A stretch of 64,000 nt of DNA from Xanthomonas sp. 3793 (GCF_024806835.1 NZ_JANTYU010000001.1:806001-870000), one strand, 5' to 3'. Counted from the stretch's first letter, positions 48,017 to 57,690 are shown. Made by a program: numbers and translations. The notes: generated from the letters alone by a model not told the origin.

Positions 48017-49261
48017 CTAGTGGCCGCGCGCGTTGCTGCGCCGCATCGGCGGGACCCGCAGATAGGTTGCGCTGCGCCACACCCACTCCACCGGCCCGAA
48101 GCGGAACCAGTGCAACCACGCCTGGCTTGCCACCACCTGCAGGGCAAACAGCCCCACCGCGAACGGCAGCTGCCACAGGCGCGGCAGCTGTTCGAAATAG
48201 CCCAGCCCGTAGCCGTAGAAGATCCAGCTGCACAGCAGCGACTGCAACAGATAGTTGCTCAATGCCATACGGCCGGCCGGCGCAAGCCAGGCCAGATGCG
48301 AGGCAAAGCGCACCACCCACGCGGCGTAGCCCAGGCTCATCAGCGGCCCGGCTACCAACGCCAGCGCGAACGCGCCGGACAGGCGCATGCTCAACCGCGC
48401 CGGGTCCATCCAGGGCTCCACGGCATAACTCAGCAGCATCACGCCCAACCCAAGCGGTAAGGCGCCGTAGCGCAGCACCCGGAACAGCCGTGGGAAGCGC
48501 TCGGGCGCGGCAATCGCGCCACTGCGCACGAACCAGCTGCCCAGCAGAAACATGCCGAGCATGGCCGGGCCGTTGATGCTCAGCCCGCTCATCGCTTCGC
48601 GCAGATCGTGCCAGCGCTGCGCAGTGGCCTGCAGGTAAGTGCCGTGTCCAAGTGCAGCGCGCTGTGCCTGCACATTGGCCACGGCCTGCTGCGCAACATC
48701 GGCCATGGCCGATTTCCAGTCCACCGCCGATGCCGGAGCGGCCTGCATCATCGCACCGGCAACGCCGTACAACAGCACCAGGGCCGGCGCGCACAGGTAC
48801 ACCAGCGCGGCAAGCCACGGCAGCGTCACGGTCGGCGCATTGCGAGCGCCCAGCAGCAACACCGCCAGCAAGGCATAGGTCACCAGAACGTCGCCCGACC
48901 ACAGCAGCACCGCATGCGCCAGACCGATGACCAGCAAGCCGGCCGTGCGCCGCAGATACATGCCGAAAAACCCGCGCCCGGCACGTTCGGCGCGCTGCGC
49001 CATCACCGCAAACCCCATGCCGAACAACATCGAAAACAGCGGGTAGAACTTGCCCTGCACAAAAATGTAGACCAGCGCATCGGCTACGCGATCGGCGCCG
49101 TGCCAATGCGGCTCCACGCCGCTCAGCGCCAGATCCAGCGGACCGACAAAGGCCTCGATGTTCATCAGCAAGATGCCGAGCAACGCAAAGCCGCGCAGGA
49201 CGTCCAAGACGACGATGCGCTCGGTCGCGGCAATGGGTAACAGCAGATCGCGTGGTGTCAT
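48017..49261 (-). CDS. DUF418 (YeiB-type) multi-pass membrane protein
   Basis: The 414-residue product starts IVVLDVLRGFALLGILLMNI, the signature of DUF418/YeiB proteins related to acyltransferase-type membrane enzymes, and has about ten membrane helices ending with the LxxLVASQAWLHWFRFGPVEW-type C-terminal DUF418 core. The biochemical role is not known. It is followed by dadA after 6 bases. Confidence 0.88.
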   Translation of the reverse strand: MTPRDLLLPIAATERIVVLDVLRGFALLGILLMNIEAFVGPLDLALSGVEPHWHGADRVADALVYIFVQGKFYPLFSMLFGMGFAVMAQRAERAGRGFFGMYLRRTAGLLVIGLAHAVLLWSGDVLVTYALLAVLLLGARNAPTVTLPWLAALVYLCAPALVLLYGVAGAMMQAAPASAVDWKSAMADVAQQAVANVQAQRAALGHGTYLQATAQRWHDLREAMSGLSINGPAMLGMFLLGSWFVRSGAIAAPERFPRLFRVLRYGALPLGLGVMLLSYAVEPWMDPARLSMRLSGAFALALVAGPLMSLGYAAWVVRFASHLAWLAPAGRMALSNYLLQSLLCSWIFYGYGLGYFEQLPRLWQLPFAVGLFALQVVASQAWLHWFRFGPVEWVWRSATYLRVPPMRRSNARGH

Positions 49262-49306
49262 CGCAGCTCGGGCAACCGGATGCGGCGTTGCGCACCGCAG
49301 AAAGCA

Positions 49307-49332
49307 GACGGCCCGCCGAGGAGCGGGCCGTC
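49307..49332 (-). terminator. possible terminator of slyD
   Basis: GACGGCCCGC-N6-GCGGGCCGTC is a perfect 10-bp stem between slyD and the DUF418 gene on the same strand. It lacks a strong T run, so termination is inferred. Confidence 0.5.
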
Positions 49333-49491
49333 AGGAAGACAGCCATCGCGGGCTGCGGCCACCACCACGTTGGGCGTCACCACCAGCCGGCTGCAGGTGG
49401 CATGCAGACCTCAGCGTGCGCCCGCAGTGCTTGCTGGCGGCTGGCCGGGCGTACCCAGCCAGCGGCCGCACAGTGGCATTGACCGCCGCGC

Positions 49492-49971
49492 TTAGTGATG
49501 ATGACCGCCGTCGCCGTGCACGTGGCCATGGTCGCGCTCTTCCTGCGTGGCTTCGCGCACTTCGACGATTTCCACGTCGAAGTGCAGGTCCTTGCCGGCC
49601 ATCGGGTGGTTGAGGTCGACGTCGACCACGCTCATGCCGACCTTCTGCACGGTGACCGCGCGCGGGCCGAAGTTGGTCTGCAGCACCACCTGGGTGCCCG
49701 GGACCAGCTTGGTGGCGCCGAAGTGCTTCTTGGGCACGCGCTGGCTCAGGCCTTCGCGGTATTCGCCGTAGGCCTCGGTGGCCTTGACGTCCACGCCGAA
49801 GCTCTCGCCGGCTTGCTTGTCCATCATGGCCGCTTCCAGACCCGGGATGATGTTGCCGTGGCCGATCATGATCGCCAACGGGTCGCGCTCCTTGGAGCTT
49901 TCGATCGGCTCCTGGCCAATCTCCGAAACGGTGTAGTGGAAGCGGACGACGCTGTCTTTTTCGATCTTCAT
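49492..49971 (-). CDS. slyD: FKBP-type peptidyl-prolyl isomerase, SlyD-like
   Basis: SlyD is a cytoplasmic prolyl isomerase and chaperone that also binds metals. The 159-residue product has the FKBP domain split by the insert-in-flap (GESFGVDVKATEAYGEY region), the NHPMAGKDL motif of SlyD/FkpB proteins and a His-rich tail ending HGHVHGDGGHHH, shorter than the E. coli SlyD tail. ATG 49971 begins MKIEKDSVV as in homologues; a longer frame overlaps the divergent gene region. Confidence 0.93.
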   Translation of the reverse strand: MKIEKDSVVRFHYTVSEIGQEPIESSKERDPLAIMIGHGNIIPGLEAAMMDKQAGESFGVDVKATEAYGEYREGLSQRVPKKHFGATKLVPGTQVVLQTNFGPRAVTVQKVGMSVVDVDLNHPMAGKDLHFDVEIVEVREATQEERDHGHVHGDGGHHH

Positions 49972-50080
49972 GCCTGGCTCTGGATAGGCTGCCCGGTGGC
50001 AGACGGTGGAGGACGGCTTGTCGGCCGCCGGGTGCGCCGCCATCATGGCGACCTTTCGAACCGCCCATTATCCCGGCTCC

Positions 50081-50623
50081 ATGCATATCACGCCAGTTGT
50101 CGCCGCCCGCGCCCATCGCGCCGCGGCCTGTCTGTTGCTGAGCCTCGTCCTGCTGGGCGGCTGCTCGTCGAAGGCGCCGGTTCGGCGACCTTCTGCCCCG
50201 CCGCCGTCGGCACGCGTGTGGCCCCAGGTACCGCCTGCCGATCCCGCTGCGGCCAACAACATCCTGATGCGTGCGCTGGGGCTGGTCGGCACCCCGTACC
50301 GGTTCGGCGGCAATACGCCTGAGACCGGTTTCGACTGCAGCGGCCTGGTCACCTATGTCTACAAGGATGTGCTGGCGCTGTCGTTGCCGCGCACCTCGCG
50401 TGACCTGGCCGCGATTCAGGGCCCGCGGATCCCGCCCGAGAAGCTGGCCACCGGGGATCTGGTGTTCTTCGGCGCCGGCGGAAACGTGAGCCATGTGGGC
50501 ATTTATGTGGGTGAAGGCCGCTTCGTGCATGCGCCGACCACTGGCGGTACCGTCCGCTTGGATTTTCTCGATGGCGCCTATTGGCGTGACCATTATTCAG
50601 GTTCAAAGCGGGTTTTACATTGA
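50081..50623 (+). CDS. NlpC/P60 family cell-wall hydrolase, lipoprotein
   Basis: NlpC/P60 enzymes cleave D-Glu-mDAP bonds in peptidoglycan stem peptides. The 180-residue product is a lipoprotein (lipobox LLGG-Cys28) with a Pro/Ser linker and a complete catalytic triad region: Cys86 in GFDCSGLV, His138 in SHVGIYV and His150 in FVHAP. ATG 50081 is chosen over upstream codons because it directly begins the signal peptide. It is divergent from slyD and followed by a second NlpC/P60 gene in the same direction. Confidence 0.92.
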   Translation: MHITPVVAARAHRAAACLLLSLVLLGGCSSKAPVRRPSAPPPSARVWPQVPPADPAAANNILMRALGLVGTPYRFGGNTPETGFDCSGLVTYVYKDVLALSLPRTSRDLAAIQGPRIPPEKLATGDLVFFGAGGNVSHVGIYVGEGRFVHAPTTGGTVRLDFLDGAYWRDHYSGSKRVLH

Positions 50624-50625
50624 AA

Positions 50626-50641
50626 TGTGATGCCCATCACA
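50626..50641 (+). promoter_or_regulatory. Clp/CRP-type binding site
   Basis: TGTGA-TGCCCA-TCACA matches the CRP consensus half-sites exactly with the correct six-base spacer. It sits 92 bases upstream of the second NlpC/P60 gene in an AT-rich promoter region (aagtaataaaacggaaag follows). Xanthomonads use the CRP homologue Clp, which recognises the same sequence. Occupancy is inferred. Confidence 0.75.
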
Positions 50642-50732
50642 AGTAATAAAACGGAAAGTTAACTTTTTTTGAACGTAACGATTCGTTCACCAGGGCATCA
50701 TCCCGCATCGACAGCAGAATTGTGATTCCCGC

Positions 50733-51482
50733 GTGACGAACGACGAACAGATCAAAACTGGCGCCGCACCGCTTCCGCTCCGGAAACCGCTCCGCCTGCT
50801 ATGCGTCACCGCTCTCTGGATTGCCGCGCTGCCCGCTCTGGCGCAGACCGCCACTACCGCCCCATCCGCTCCGCAGACAACCACGCCAGACAGCGCCGTC
50901 GCCGCCGAGAAAGCCGCAACCCGCAGCCGCGCCGACGCCGCTGCCACCGCTACCCTGGCCGCCCTGCTTCCGCACCTGGCCGCCAATGACGCCATTCCGC
51001 TGATGGACCGCTCGGCGATGTTCGCCGGGGACCTCAGCCGCCTGCTCGCCAATTACGATGTCTCGCAGAGCGCGGCCAATGCTGCGCAGAACGCCGTTGC
51101 CGACAGTCGCGTGCAGGTGATCCTGCAGCGTGCCATGGCCCTGCTCGGCACCCCCTATGTGTGGGGCGGCGAGTCCACCGAAGGTTTCGATTGCAGCGGT
51201 CTGGTCGGCTACGTCTTCAAGACGGCGCTGGGCATCGACCTGCCGCGCGTCTCGCGCGATATCGCCCGCGACGAATCGGCCGAACTGATCAAGGACCCGA
51301 ACGCACTGAAGGCCGGCGATCTGGTGTTCTTCGGCAAGCGCGGCCGCATCGATCATGTCGGCCTGGTGGTCGGCGACGGCAAGTTCCTGCACGCGCCCAG
51401 CCGCGGCAAGGACGTGCGCGTGGATTCGCTGGCCAGCGGTTACTGGAGCGAGAAGTTCATCCAGGCGCGCCGGGTGCTGTGA
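50733..51482 (+). CDS. NlpC/P60 family cell-wall hydrolase, secreted
   Basis: The 249-residue product has a signal peptide (hydrophobic LLCVTALWIAALPALAQ, cleavage near residue 38), a helical middle segment (about 60-125) and a C-terminal NlpC/P60 domain with Cys154 in GFDCSGLV, His208 in DHVGLVV and His220 in FLHAP. The GTG at 50733 is the only reasonable start before the signal peptide. It carries a Clp-type site upstream and a terminator downstream, so it is likely transcribed on its own, unlike its lipoprotein neighbour. Confidence 0.92.
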   Translation: MTNDEQIKTGAAPLPLRKPLRLLCVTALWIAALPALAQTATTAPSAPQTTTPDSAVAAEKAATRSRADAAATATLAALLPHLAANDAIPLMDRSAMFAGDLSRLLANYDVSQSAANAAQNAVADSRVQVILQRAMALLGTPYVWGGESTEGFDCSGLVGYVFKTALGIDLPRVSRDIARDESAELIKDPNALKAGDLVFFGKRGRIDHVGLVVGDGKFLHAPSRGKDVRVDSLASGYWSEKFIQARRVL

Positions 51483-51506
51483 CCCTGCCTGCCGTGAACG
51501 CCTCAG

Positions 51507-51536
51507 AAAGCCGCGGCAGATCCGCGGCTTTTTTTG
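51507..51536 (+). terminator. Rho-independent terminator after the second NlpC/P60 gene
   Basis: AAAGCCGCGG-CAGAT-CCGCGGCTTTT followed by more T forms a strong stem. Confidence 0.93.
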
Positions 51537-51827
51537 TGCCCATTGTCACCGAGACGGTCATGTGACTGCCGCGTGGCAGCCGCGACTGCCAACGTTCCCG
51601 CAGCTGGCCTGTCAGCGCTCGTAACAGCACCCGGCGTCGGCGGCGTCGATGCATCGGGCCAATCGCCAGGTCCAGCGCTACTCCGCCTGGAGCAGCCAAC
51701 AAACGGCTGTGCTGCCGCCGAGCGGATGTTGCCGGGGCTCGTTGCGGCATCCACCGCTCGTCCCCGCCGGTCTGAGCGCGTCGTCCGCACTCACCTGTCC
51801 CTGCGCGCGCCGTTCTGTTGGCCGTTC
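51537..51827. other. non-coding stretch between the NlpC/P60 terminator and the thioesterase gene
   Basis: No gene is seen; both neighbours end towards this gap. Confidence 0.45.
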
Positions 51828-52358
51828 TCAGCCGGACGTATCGGCTTTGTAGTGGGCCATGGTGTCCTCGATGCCCTTGCTCAGCTCCATCACCTTGAGC
51901 GCGTATTCGGCCAGGCGCTGATCCTCGGGCGTGTCAGGCCGCCAGGACGGCACTTCCACCGGCGTGACACCATCCGGGTCCATTGCCACGAACACGATGA
52001 TGCAGTGGGTGCACAAGCGCGAATCGCCGCCCATCGGGCTGCGCGCACGCACATCGATGGCGAAATGCATGCTGCTGCGCCCGGTATAGACCAGCTTGGC
52101 CGACACCGCGACCAGATCGCCGATCCGTACCGGCGCCACAAAGCGGATCCCGCCCACCGCCACCGTCACGCAGTAATGCCCACTCCAACCGCTGGCCGCA
52201 GCAAAGCCGACCTGGTCGATCCACTTCATCACCACCCCGCCATGCACCTTGCCGCCGAAGTTGACGTCGCTGGGCTCGGCCAGAAAACGAAATGTCAGGT
52301 CACGTTGTTGGCCAATCACTGCACGCTCTCGCAAGGGGATGAACCGAAAGTGTGCCAT
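51828..52358 (-). CDS. acyl-CoA thioesterase, hotdog fold (YciA/BACH-like)
   Basis: The 176-residue product has the hotdog thioesterase pattern of the YciA/cytosolic acyl-CoA hydrolase group: DVNFGGKVHGGVVMKWIDQ, with the catalytic Asn/Gly/His region, then FAIDVRARSP and THCIIVFVAMD. It hydrolyses acyl-CoA, probably of medium or long chain, but chain preference cannot be read by eye. ATG 52358 begins MAHFRFIPLRE; a longer frame adds low-complexity sequence. Confidence 0.88.
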   Translation of the reverse strand: MAHFRFIPLRERAVIGQQRDLTFRFLAEPSDVNFGGKVHGGVVMKWIDQVGFAAASGWSGHYCVTVAVGGIRFVAPVRIGDLVAVSAKLVYTGRSSMHFAIDVRARSPMGGDSRLCTHCIIVFVAMDPDGVTPVEVPSWRPDTPEDQRLAEYALKVMELSKGIEDTMAHYKADTSG

Positions 52359-52643
52359 GCGCGCGGGTTGAAGGGATTCGCCCCGCGTACTCGGATGCGC
52401 CAACGCACAGCGCCTCCCTGCGCTTGCTTTGCAGGTTCCCACGCCCGCAGCATGTGGTGACGAAGCCTACACAGCCCCCAGGCCGTTGAGCAATCGCTTG
52501 CGCGCTCCGGACCGGCAAGCGCCGCATCGACCACCGGTCCCTGGACATGTGGCCTGTCTGCAGCGGAGCGCGTGCACGCGTCATCGAAAGTCACTTACCC
52601 TCGGCATCCGGGCAAGGCTGCCGGCAGCAGGAGGCATCGCGTC

Positions 52644-53375
52644 ATGTCGGACCGAAGACGATTCACCATCGAGCATGCAAGGCGGCATCTGGAACGCGAC
52701 GGTTGGCCGCGCCTGCAGATGAGCGCCATCGTGTTGATCACGGCAACAGGCGGGATGCTGGCCTCGTTCCTGCTGCGCAATGCAGGCGTGAACGCGATGG
52801 TGGTGCGCTACCCGATGGCGACGCTGGTTGCCTATGGCCTGTTCCTGCTGCTGATGTGGGCATGGGTGCGCTGGCGCAACGAGGTGGATGGCGAGTTGGT
52901 GAGCGACTGCGTCGACCTCGGCAGCAGCGTGGCGCAGGACACCTCGGGATGGGCCGGCCACGGCGGCAACTCCGGCGGCGCAGGTGGTTCCGGCACGTGG
53001 AGCGCGCCATCCGGATCCACCCCGGATGTTTCGGGCGACAGCGAACTCACCGACGTTGTCGATGGCGAAGCCGGACTGCCGATCCTGGCGATTCTGGCAG
53101 TGCTGGCCGCCGCCGCGGTCGCCATCGTCGCTGCCGCCTGGGTGGTATGGTCGGCGCCGGTATTGATGGCCGAGCTTCTGGTGGACGCGGCGCTGGCAGG
53201 CGGGCTGTATCGACGCATGCGCGGCGTGCAGGCGCAAGGCTGGTGGTGGTTGTGCGTTCGCCACACGCTATGGCCGCTGATCGGCGTGCTGACGTTCTTC
53301 ATCGTGGTCGGCGCGGTCGCGCAGCACCGGGCGCCTCCAGCAACGACGTTGCTGGAGGCCATGCAAGGGCGATGA
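52644..53375 (+). CDS. membrane protein with Gly/Ser-rich loop
   Basis: I do not recognise a family. The 243-residue product has a short N-terminal cytoplasmic segment rich in Arg, two membrane helices (about 29-46 and 60-78), a Gly/Ser-rich hydrophilic loop (about 100-140, GGNSGGAGGSGTW), and two or three further helices (LAILAVLAAAAVAIVAAAWV and WPLIGVLTFFIVVGAVA). AGGAGG lies ten bases before the ATG, a good ribosome site. It converges on the methyltransferase gene with a 10-base gap. Confidence 0.75.
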   Translation: MSDRRRFTIEHARRHLERDGWPRLQMSAIVLITATGGMLASFLLRNAGVNAMVVRYPMATLVAYGLFLLLMWAWVRWRNEVDGELVSDCVDLGSSVAQDTSGWAGHGGNSGGAGGSGTWSAPSGSTPDVSGDSELTDVVDGEAGLPILAILAVLAAAAVAIVAAAWVVWSAPVLMAELLVDAALAGGLYRRMRGVQAQGWWWLCVRHTLWPLIGVLTFFIVVGAVAQHRAPPATTLLEAMQGR

Positions 53376-53385
53376 CCCCGCCGAG

Positions 53386-54213
53386 TTACCGTCCCCGGTT
53401 GTCCTGCTTGCGAAGACACAACCATGGAAAATGCGGCTGGCGCAGCTTGAGCATGCGGCGCACACGCGCACGCGCACGACGCGGATCGAACAACCATTGC
53501 ACTGCGAACGCGTCGAAGGCGGCGTAGGTGTGCTGGTGATAGTGCCCGGCCAATGCAGGCACGCCCAGGCCGGTGAAATAGCGCAGGCTGCGTGCAGCGC
53601 TTTGGTCGGCGCGGTGCCGGTCTGGGTACAGCGGGCTGTCGAGGATGTGCAACTCGCCGCCGTCGCGCAGCTGCGCAAGCAGGTGGCGCACCAGGGCGGC
53701 AGGATCCGGGAAATACTGGATGCACGCCGGCACCACGATGACGTCGAAGACATCGTGCGGCAGCGCAAAGGTCTGGATATCGGCAGCGACAAAACTCAGC
53801 CGTTGGTCGTGGCCGAACACGCGCGCGGCCTGCGTGAGTTCGGTGCGATTGACGTCCACGCCGCACACGTCGCGCTGCAGCGATTGCGCCAGCAGCTGCG
53901 ATAGCCAGCCGTTGCCGCACCCCAGCTCGAGAATGGCGCCCTCACCGCCGCGTGCCTGCAGGTGCCGCACCAGCAATCTGCTGGACAGCGCGCGCACCTG
54001 CCATTCCAGGCTGGCACCGAGCTTGCCGCTGGGGCGCGGCAGGCTGCGCACCTGCGCATCGGTATACAGCCGGCCTTCCTGGCGCCGCACCTCCAGATAG
54101 CGATCCTCGAACGGATCTTCGGCAAGCGTGCGTTGAACGAACACGCCATCCACGCTGTCAAGCTCGGGCAGTTGCGCCAGGCGCTCACGCAATACGGGCA
54201 ATCCAACCGTCAT
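53386..54213 (-). CDS. class I SAM-dependent methyltransferase
   Basis: The 275-residue product has the SAM-binding loop ILELGCGNGWLSQLLA, the acidic end of strand two (VCGVDVNRTEL) and a DVIVVPACIQYFPDP strand-four motif, typical of class I methyltransferases. The substrate is unknown. It is 9 bases downstream of the symporter gene on the same strand, so the two are likely co-transcribed. Confidence 0.85.
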   Translation of the reverse strand: MTVGLPVLRERLAQLPELDSVDGVFVQRTLAEDPFEDRYLEVRRQEGRLYTDAQVRSLPRPSGKLGASLEWQVRALSSRLLVRHLQARGGEGAILELGCGNGWLSQLLAQSLQRDVCGVDVNRTELTQAARVFGHDQRLSFVAADIQTFALPHDVFDVIVVPACIQYFPDPAALVRHLLAQLRDGGELHILDSPLYPDRHRADQSAARSLRYFTGLGVPALAGHYHQHTYAAFDAFAVQWLFDPRRARARVRRMLKLRQPHFPWLCLRKQDNRGR

Positions 54214-54222
54214 GCGTTGCGC

Positions 54223-55563
54223 TCAGCGCAGCGGCTTGGCGCTGTCGGCCGGCGGATCTTCCAGCCCCACGTTGGTGGATGCCGATTCATAGACCGCCTT
54301 GTCCAGCAAGCCGGTTTCCTTGGCCACCAGCACCGGCACCAGCATCTGCCCGGTGACGTTGGTCATGGTGCGCATCATGTCGAGGATGCGGTCGATGGCG
54401 TACAGATACCCGATCACTTCCAGCGGCAGGTTGGCCGCGCTCAACACCACCGTGGCCATGATCACCGCAGTGCCTGGCACACCGGCCGTGCCGAAACTGC
54501 CCAGCACCGAGGCGATCAACACCACGAAGTATTGGTTGGCCGTCAATGGCACGCCGGTGTATTGGGCGATGAATACCGCACACAGCGCCGGGTAGATCGC
54601 GCCGCAGCCGTCCATCTTGATGCTGGCGCCCAGCGGTACCGCAAACGCGGCATAGTCCTTGCTGACCCCCAGATTGTGGGTGATCGAACGCATCGCCACC
54701 GGCATCGCGGCAAAGCTCGACGAACTGACGAAGGCCACCTGCATGCCAGGCGCCGCACCACGGAAGAACTTCCACGGGTTGAGCCCATGCGCCAGCAACA
54801 GGCTGCTGTAGACCACCAGGATATGGATGGCGCAGGCCACATACAGCGCGAGCACGAAACTGCCGAAGGGCAGCAACTTTGTGAAGCCGTAGCTGCCCAC
54901 CAGGCCGGCAATCAGGCCGAAGGTGCCCAGCGGGGTCATCTCCAGCACGAAGCGCGTCACCTGGATCATGATGTCGCTCAACTGCCCGGTGAGCTTGCGC
55001 GCCTCGGCCACCCGCTCGCCGAGCTTGACCATCGCAAAGCCGAGCAACGCGGCGAAGAAGATCACCGGCAGGATCGAGCCGCGCCCGGCCGCCAGCACGG
55101 TTTCGCCGGCCGCATTGGTCTTGGTACCGATGCCGGTCAATGCATAGAACGGGTTGGACGGCACCACGTCCAGCAACACCTTGATCGGGCTGGGCACATC
55201 GCGCGGCTTCCACGCCGAGTCCACGCTCAGGCTGAAGTGCCCGGCACCCGGCTGCATGATCGTGCCCACCGCAAGCCCGATGCCGACCGCCAGAGCGGCT
55301 GTGATCACGAACCACAGGAAGGTGCGGCCGCCGAGCGCGGCGACGGATTTTTGCCCGTGCAACGAGGAGATCGCATTGATCACCGCGAAGAACACCAGCG
55401 GGATCGCGATCATCTTGATCAGGGTGACATACAGATCACCGAGGGGGCCGAACCACACATCGGCCGCCGGGCCCATCAACGCCCCGGCAATCGCGCCGAG
55501 AACGAAGCCGGCCACCACGCGCTGCCAGAACGGAATGCGCAACCAGGCCGCAACCAGTCTCAT
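54223..55563 (-). CDS. dicarboxylate/amino acid:cation symporter (DAACS family)
   Basis: This 446-residue inner-membrane carrier belongs to the GltP/DctA family, which imports glutamate, aspartate or C4-dicarboxylates with H+ or Na+. It has about eight helices, the serine-rich re-entrant motif SSSFAAMPVA and the ASIKMDGCGAIYPAL block (NMDG-type motif with Lys-Met-Asp-Gly). The C-terminal tail is short and charged. The substrate cannot be fixed by sight; the Lys replacing Asn in the NMDG-like motif leaves ion coupling open. Confidence 0.9.
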   Translation of the reverse strand: MRLVAAWLRIPFWQRVVAGFVLGAIAGALMGPAADVWFGPLGDLYVTLIKMIAIPLVFFAVINAISSLHGQKSVAALGGRTFLWFVITAALAVGIGLAVGTIMQPGAGHFSLSVDSAWKPRDVPSPIKVLLDVVPSNPFYALTGIGTKTNAAGETVLAAGRGSILPVIFFAALLGFAMVKLGERVAEARKLTGQLSDIMIQVTRFVLEMTPLGTFGLIAGLVGSYGFTKLLPFGSFVLALYVACAIHILVVYSSLLLAHGLNPWKFFRGAAPGMQVAFVSSSSFAAMPVAMRSITHNLGVSKDYAAFAVPLGASIKMDGCGAIYPALCAVFIAQYTGVPLTANQYFVVLIASVLGSFGTAGVPGTAVIMATVVLSAANLPLEVIGYLYAIDRILDMMRTMTNVTGQMLVPVLVAKETGLLDKAVYESASTNVGLEDPPADSAKPLR

Positions 55564-55711
55564 GTCGTCGAATCATCCGGGGGGAGAGTGCATGCACCTT
55601 AGCGCAGGCCTGCCTTGCCCGCGAGGCCACGACTGGAACAGCGGCGTGTCATCTGTGCGACGGACCCGGGCCGGCATAATGGGGGCCGATTCAGTCACGA
55701 GTTCGAACCCG

Positions 55712-57412
55712 ATGCGTTACCGCCTGCCTGCCCTCGCCGCCCTGACCACCCTGTGCGTGGCCGCCTGTGCCTCCACTGCCGGCACACCCGTGTCCGCACC
55801 GGCCGCCGTCCGCGTGGACGTGCCGCCGGTGACGCACCCGGCCGGCGAGACCCCGCAGTGGTGGTACCGCTCCGGCGCCGCACGTGCGGCCGGCAATGGC
55901 GCCATGGCCGGCAAGGCGCGCAACGTCATCCTGTTCCTGGGCGACGGCATGAGCCTGACCACGGTGGCGGCCGCGCGCATCCTGGATGGCCAGCGCAAGG
56001 GCGGGCCCGGCGAAGAGAACCTGCTGTCCTGGGAGCAGTTCCCGGCCACCGCCTTCAGCAAGACCTACAACACCGATTCGCAGACCCCGGATTCGGCCGG
56101 CACCATGACCGCGATCACCACTGGCGTGAAGTCGCATATGGGCGCGATCGGCGTCAGCAGCGGCAACCGCAGCGACTGCGCCGACAGCTTGAACAAGGGT
56201 CTGCTGAGCTGGTTGCAGCTGGCCGACAGCGCCGGCATGGCTACCGGTGTGGTCACCACGACCCGCCTCACCCACGCCACCCCGGCGGCGACCTATGCGC
56301 ATTCGCCGGATCGCAACTGGGAAAACGACACCGACCTGCCCGAGTCCGCGCGTGCCGCCGGCTGCCAGGACATCGCCCAGCAGCTGTTGTCGACCGCCCG
56401 CTACGGTCGCGGCCCGCAGGTGGTGCTGGGCGGCGGCCGCAGCCAGTTCCAGACCGTGCAGGAGCGCGATCCCGAGTACGACGACAAGGTCGGCCTGCGC
56501 CTGGACGGCCGCGACCTGGTGGCCGAATGGAAACAGGCGCATCCGCAGGGCGCGTATGTCTGGAACGAGCAGCAACTGCAGGCCGCGGCCGGCGCACCCG
56601 CGCTGCTGGGCCTGTTCGAGCCGGACCATATGCAGTTCGACCACGACCGCAAGCGCGGCCCGCAGGGCGAGCCCAGCCTGACCGAAATGACCCGCACCGC
56701 GATCCAGGCGCTGTCGCGCGATCGCAACGGCTTCGTGCTGATGGTCGAAGGCGGCCGCATCGATCACGCCAACCACGCCGGCAATGCCTATCGCGCGCTC
56801 GACGAAACGGTGTCGCTGTCCGATGCGGTGCGCACCGCCGTGCAGACCGCTCCGGCCGACACGCTGATCATCGTCACAGCCGACCATTCGCACACGCTCA
56901 ACTTCGTTGGTTACCCGGTGCGCGGCAACCCGATCCTGGGCAAGGTGCGCGGCACCGGCGGCGAAGAAGGCGACCGCAGCCAGCTGGCTACCGACCTGGC
57001 CGGACAGCCCTACACCACCCTCAGCTATGCCAATGGCCCCGGCCACACCGGCGCGACCAATGCACAGCCGGCCGGGCCGAAAAAGTACCCGCACGAACCC
57101 AGCAGCAGCGAGCCGGCCCACGGCCGGCCCGACCTCACCCATGTCGACACCGAAGCGCCCAGCTACATGCAGGAATCGCTGGTACCAACCAAGTCCGAAA
57201 GCCACGGCGGCGAAGACGTCGGCATCTGGGCCACCGGCCCGGGCAGCGCGGCGTTCCGCGGCACGCTGGAAGAGAACGTGATCTACCACGTCATCGTGCA
57301 GGCCACCCCGCGTCTGCGCGAGCGCCTGTGCAAGGCCGGCACCTGCGACAGCGCCGGCGTGCCGGTGCAGTTGCCTACCCCGGCCACGTTCGAGGCAGCG
57401 GCAACGCGTTGA
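55712..57412 (+). CDS. alkaline phosphatase (PhoA type), lipoprotein
   Basis: The 566-residue product is an alkaline phosphatase superfamily enzyme. It has a lipobox (VAAC, Cys19), the metal-site LFLGDGMSL, the nucleophile Ser128 in TPDSAGTMTA, EGGRIDHANH and TADHSH, all expected metal and phosphate ligands. It releases phosphate from monoesters outside the cytoplasm. ATG 55712 begins the signal peptide; an ATG at 55679 would add 11 residues. An unusual Pro/His-rich segment (about 455-495) lies before the C-terminal GGEDVGIWATGPG. I see no obvious Pho box. Confidence 0.92.
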   Translation: MRYRLPALAALTTLCVAACASTAGTPVSAPAAVRVDVPPVTHPAGETPQWWYRSGAARAAGNGAMAGKARNVILFLGDGMSLTTVAAARILDGQRKGGPGEENLLSWEQFPATAFSKTYNTDSQTPDSAGTMTAITTGVKSHMGAIGVSSGNRSDCADSLNKGLLSWLQLADSAGMATGVVTTTRLTHATPAATYAHSPDRNWENDTDLPESARAAGCQDIAQQLLSTARYGRGPQVVLGGGRSQFQTVQERDPEYDDKVGLRLDGRDLVAEWKQAHPQGAYVWNEQQLQAAAGAPALLGLFEPDHMQFDHDRKRGPQGEPSLTEMTRTAIQALSRDRNGFVLMVEGGRIDHANHAGNAYRALDETVSLSDAVRTAVQTAPADTLIIVTADHSHTLNFVGYPVRGNPILGKVRGTGGEEGDRSQLATDLAGQPYTTLSYANGPGHTGATNAQPAGPKKYPHEPSSSEPAHGRPDLTHVDTEAPSYMQESLVPTKSESHGGEDVGIWATGPGSAAFRGTLEENVIYHVIVQATPRLRERLCKAGTCDSAGVPVQLPTPATFEAAATR

Positions 57413-57690
57413 TGTGCAGATGGCCGCGCGATGGCGACGGATGGGTCTACCAGCAACGCCACCTTGCCGGACACGCCTCCCGCATGGGCGGAGCGCGTCC
57501 GAGATGATGCGCGGCGGTCTGATCGTTCTGCTGCATGATCACGTGGTGCCCAGTGCACCGCGTGCTGCGATGACGAGCACGACGATGGGCCGCCGTTCCC
57601 CATCGCGGGCGATGCGATCCAGCGCCCGCACCGTTCGCGCACAGCGGTGGCGGGCCCCTCCAGCAACGCTCCGCATCGAGTGAGCACCCG

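Noticed and set aside
47349..49346. 665-codon frame overlapping dadA and the DUF418 gene in another phase
   Set aside because: It is a shadow of two clearly recognised genes in the same direction, with Arg/Gly-rich composition.
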